Shown: in pieces, positions 5,724 to 7,390 of the stretch
Position numbering within the stretch: the stretch's first letter is position 1
Layout: every line of letters starts with the position of its first letter
From: an uncultured Oscillibacter sp.
GTDB taxonomy: Bacteria > Bacillota > Clostridia > Oscillospirales > Oscillospiraceae
Assembly (NCBI GenBank): GCA_905236835.1
Contig: CAJOQY010000210.1
Location: 1-7,390 of the forward strand
Length of the DNA stretch: 7,390 nt
Reading direction: 5' to 3'
The notes under the pieces: generated by a model
What the model saw: only the letters and a program-made list of their open reading frames with translations
What the model was told of the DNA's origin: nothing
Databases searched by the model: none
Translations under genes and position numbers: made by a program

Positions 5724-6902
5724 TTATTCACCCCCGTACCGGTCAGCCCGATAGGAACGGCCTTTGGCATACGGCCTGTCCCCGACGCGTCCGGCCTCAT
5801 TCGTGCTGTTTTTATTATTTTTATTTTTATTCTTTTTCGCCTCGCGGGCCGCCTCCTGACGTTCTTTCAAACTTGGCTTCGGCGGTCCCTCTTTTTCGCG
5901 CAAAGCCTGCTGACGCAAGCCCTCTTCCACGCGGCGCTTGCGGTCCGCCTCTATCGCGGCGGCGCGGGCGTTCTCTTCCTCTTCTAATTTTTGATTGAAA
6001 AATCTGCCCATGACCCATTCCTGAACAAATGACAAGGCGCTTTGCGCGATCCAGTACAGGCCAAGCGCGGCGGGCATGGTGAACGCGATAAACACGGAAA
6101 ATAAAGGCATCGTATACATCATGGATTTCGTGGACGACGCGGCGGCGCTGTCCGCCTGCGGATTCTGTTTCATGCTTAATCTGGAGAGCAGAAACTGGGA
6201 TACGCCGGCCAGAATCGGGATGAGAATCAAGCCGATCGCCGCCCATGAGAAATTGAAATTCTTTAACGCGGCGGACGGAATCGCGGCCAAGTCCAGACCC
6301 AAGAAATTATAATTTAAATTAATCCAGCCGTCCACGCCGTCGGCGATTTCCGGAAATTTCTCCGTGATGGTTTTGACAAGCGTGATTTGTCCGGTGCCGG
6401 TCAACTGCGTGAAACCGTTGTTCATGATCACCGGCGCGCCGTCGCGCATAAACACAATAGAGCCAATATCGCCGCCCGACGCGGTCAAAGCCTCCGTGAC
6501 TTTCTGAACCAAATCCTCCAGAACTTCCTCGGACAGAAACATAAATCTTGTCACGGGCTGGCGGATAATCGAATACAAGGCGATCAGAATCGGCAGGGGG
6601 AGAAAGCTCCACAGACACCCGCTCATGGGGTTGACGCCCTCTTCCTCGTATAATTTCTGAATCTCCTCGTTCATTTTCATTTGATTATTCGCGTATTTTT
6701 TCTGAATCTCCTGCATTTTGCCGCTCATGCGGCTCATGCGGATCATGCTTTTCTTGCTTTTCAGCTGGAACGGCAGGAGAATCAGCTTTAAAATCACAGT
6801 AAAAAATATAATCGCGAGACCGTAAGAACCGGTGAAATTATAAATCATCCGGACCAGCCACGCGAACGGGATACAAATCCAGTATCCGATTGTCGCGAAC
6901 AT
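5724..6902 (-). CDS. yidC: Membrane protein insertase YidC/Oxa1 family
   Basis: Inserts and folds inner-membrane proteins, alone or with SecYEG. It has 392 residues. Five membrane segments are visible: about 5-24, 27-46, 93-113, 219-241 and 263-296. The cytoplasmic loop 47-92 is charged and helical (KKSMIRMSRMSGKMQEIQKKY), as expected for loop C1. Lys39, in VILKLILLP, occupies the place of the groove Arg (Arg73) of B. subtilis SpoIIIJ. Residues about 114-218 form an outside region much longer than in SpoIIIJ. The tail (about 304-392) is highly charged with Lys/Asn-rich runs, as in YidC forms that contact ribosomes. No lipobox signal peptide is present. The start at 6902 has AGGGGG 7 nt upstream; a GTG at 6941 would overlap the yidD stop and add 13 residues without such support. 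It lies between yidD and jag in one operon. Confidence 0.95.
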   Translation of the reverse strand: MFATIGYWICIPFAWLVRMIYNFTGSYGLAIIFFTVILKLILLPFQLKSKKSMIRMSRMSGKMQEIQKKYANNQMKMNEEIQKLYEEEGVNPMSGCLWSFLPLPILIALYSIIRQPVTRFMFLSEEVLEDLVQKVTEALTASGGDIGSIVFMRDGAPVIMNNGFTQLTGTGQITLVKTITEKFPEIADGVDGWINLNYNFLGLDLAAIPSAALKNFNFSWAAIGLILIPILAGVSQFLLSRLSMKQNPQADSAAASSTKSMMYTMPLFSVFIAFTMPAALGLYWIAQSALSFVQEWVMGRFFNQKLEEEENARAAAIEADRKRRVEEGLRQQALREKEGPPKPSLKERQEAAREAKKNKNKNNKNSTNEAGRVGDRPYAKGRSYRADRYGGE

Positions 6903-6909
6903 GGGCTTT

Positions 6910-6915
6910 CCCCCT
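6910..6915 (-). promoter_or_regulatory. Ribosome binding site that sets the yidC start
   Basis: AGGGGG on the minus strand lies 7 nt before the ATG at 6902-6900. This spacing is ideal, and it decides for this ATG over the upstream in-frame GTG at 6941. Confidence 0.8.
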
Positions 6916-6937
6916 AAACGGCAAGTAAAATAAAATA

Positions 6938-7150
6938 TCACGGCACGGGGTCATAACCGCCTTTATGAAACGGATTGCATTTTAAAATCCGCCGCGCCGC
7001 CAGATAAGACCCTTTTAACGCGCCGTATTTTTCCACGGCTTGCAGGGCGTATTGGGAACAGGTGGGATAAAAATTACATCTGCGGGGATACAGCGGGGAG
7101 ATTTCCCGCTGATAAAATTTGATCGCGCCGATCAAAACGCGGCCTTTCAT
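6938..7150 (-). CDS. yidD: Membrane protein insertion efficiency factor YidD
   Basis: A 70-residue peripheral inner-membrane protein that assists YidC-dependent insertion of membrane proteins. The family core is plain: an N-terminal amphipathic helix ([18 protein letters not shown], 5-22), then [11 protein letters not shown] (25-35) with Cys25 and Cys31. The end has [17 protein letters not shown] with Cys58. Length is normal. The ATG overlaps the rnpA stop as ATGA (7150-7147), and GGGGG at 7164-7160 lies 9 nt upstream inside rnpA, implying translational coupling. yidC begins 35 nt after the yidD stop. Confidence 0.95.
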   Translation of the reverse strand: MKGRVLIGAIKFYQREISPLYPRRCNFYPTCSQYALQAVEKYGALKGSYLAARRILKCNPFHKGGYDPVP

Positions 7151-7390
7151 GACAAATTTCCCCCGTTTTTCGATTCCCGCGCGGGATTTTTCTCACCCGT
7201 CGCGCTTTTGAATTCCCGCGCGGGGTTGTTTTCCCCCGGCGTATCGGATAAAATATCCAGTTTGCCGCACAGCCGGAAAAATACGGCGTTTAATTCCGTC
7301 CATGACGCGCTTAAAGTCCGCGCGCGCGCCACTAAAATAATATCATAGCCGGGTTTCAATCGCGGCTGTCCCAGCCGGAACACCTCGCGC
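7147..7390 (-). CDS. rnpA: Ribonuclease P protein component RnpA, 5'-partial
   Basis: Protein subunit of RNase P, which removes the 5' leader of pre-tRNA together with the RnpB RNA. Only the C-terminal part is in the window; the frame is open to the right edge (codons for Arg-Glu precede the GTG at 7383, which is an internal Val codon). The visible part has the family's REVFRL-like end of the RNR helix and [21 protein letters not shown], then a helix with [16 protein letters not shown]. After this, about 34 extra residues form a polar tail containing a 13-residue duplication. Most RnpA proteins end soon after the last helix. The stop overlaps the yidD ATG by 4 nt. In other genomes rpmH and dnaA lie upstream, which here would be beyond the right edge. 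Confidence 0.9.
   Translation of the reverse strand, partial: REVFRLGQPRLKPGYDIILVARARTLSASWTELNAVFFRLCGKLDILSDTPGENNPAREFKSATGEKNPARESKNGGNLS
7159..7236 (-). repeat. 39-bp tandem duplication in the rnpA tail
   Basis: Two adjacent 39-bp units (7198-7236 and 7159-7197) encode [13 protein letters not shown] and [13 protein letters not shown]. Each carries the perfect 10-bp palindrome CCCGCGCGGG, at 7215-7224 and 7176-7185, exactly 39 bp apart. The units are identical in their first half and diverge in the second, so the duplication is not very recent. Confidence 0.8.

Noticed and set aside
6903..6941. GTG at 6941 as the yidC start
   Set aside because: It overlaps the yidD stop, lacks a well-spaced ribosome site, and the ATG at 6902 has an ideal AGGGGG.

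Overview
This window looks like ordinary chromosomal DNA from a Bacillota (Firmicutes) bacterium, most likely a Clostridia-type anaerobe of moderate G+C. The inference rests on three things: the block rnpA-yidD-yidC-jag with the short Gram-positive form of YidC, strong purine-rich Shine-Dalgarno sequences (AGGGGAGG, AGGGGG), and the overall look of RpoD, PfkA and the phosphoribosyltransferase. No species can be named from sequence alone. Codons are rich in GCG, CGC and GGC, while several gene junctions are built only of A and T. There is no sign of phage, insertion sequence, CRISPR or tRNA.

Left half, plus strand: the 3' part of rpoD (primary sigma factor, cut by the window edge), a cytidylate-kinase-like P-loop kinase with its own candidate promoter, pfkA (6-phosphofructokinase), a purine-type phosphoribosyltransferase and ruvX/yqgF (Holliday-junction resolvase-like, pre-16S rRNA nuclease). 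This series ends at a strong hairpin terminator at about 4555-4600.

Right half, minus strand: reading inward from the right edge, rnpA (RNase P protein, 5' part outside the window), yidD, yidC and jag. They form a tight operon with a 4-nt overlap (rnpA/yidD), 35 nt (yidD/yidC) and 3 nt (yidC/jag). RnpA matures tRNA, YidD and YidC insert membrane proteins, and Jag (KhpB type) is an RNA-binding protein usually encoded beside yidC. In most bacteria this block lies next to rpmH, dnaA and oriC, so the origin may be just beyond the right edge. jag converges on ruvX instead of being followed by mnmE.

I did not find a new multi-gene system. The points worth a second look are small: A/T-only tracts at junctions, including a 65-nt one in front of ruvX that leaves it without a Shine-Dalgarno; a cluster of CGCGTAAAA repeats between the kinase and pfkA; loss of several allosteric-site residues in PfkA; and coding repeats in the termini or linkers of RpoD, RnpA and Jag.
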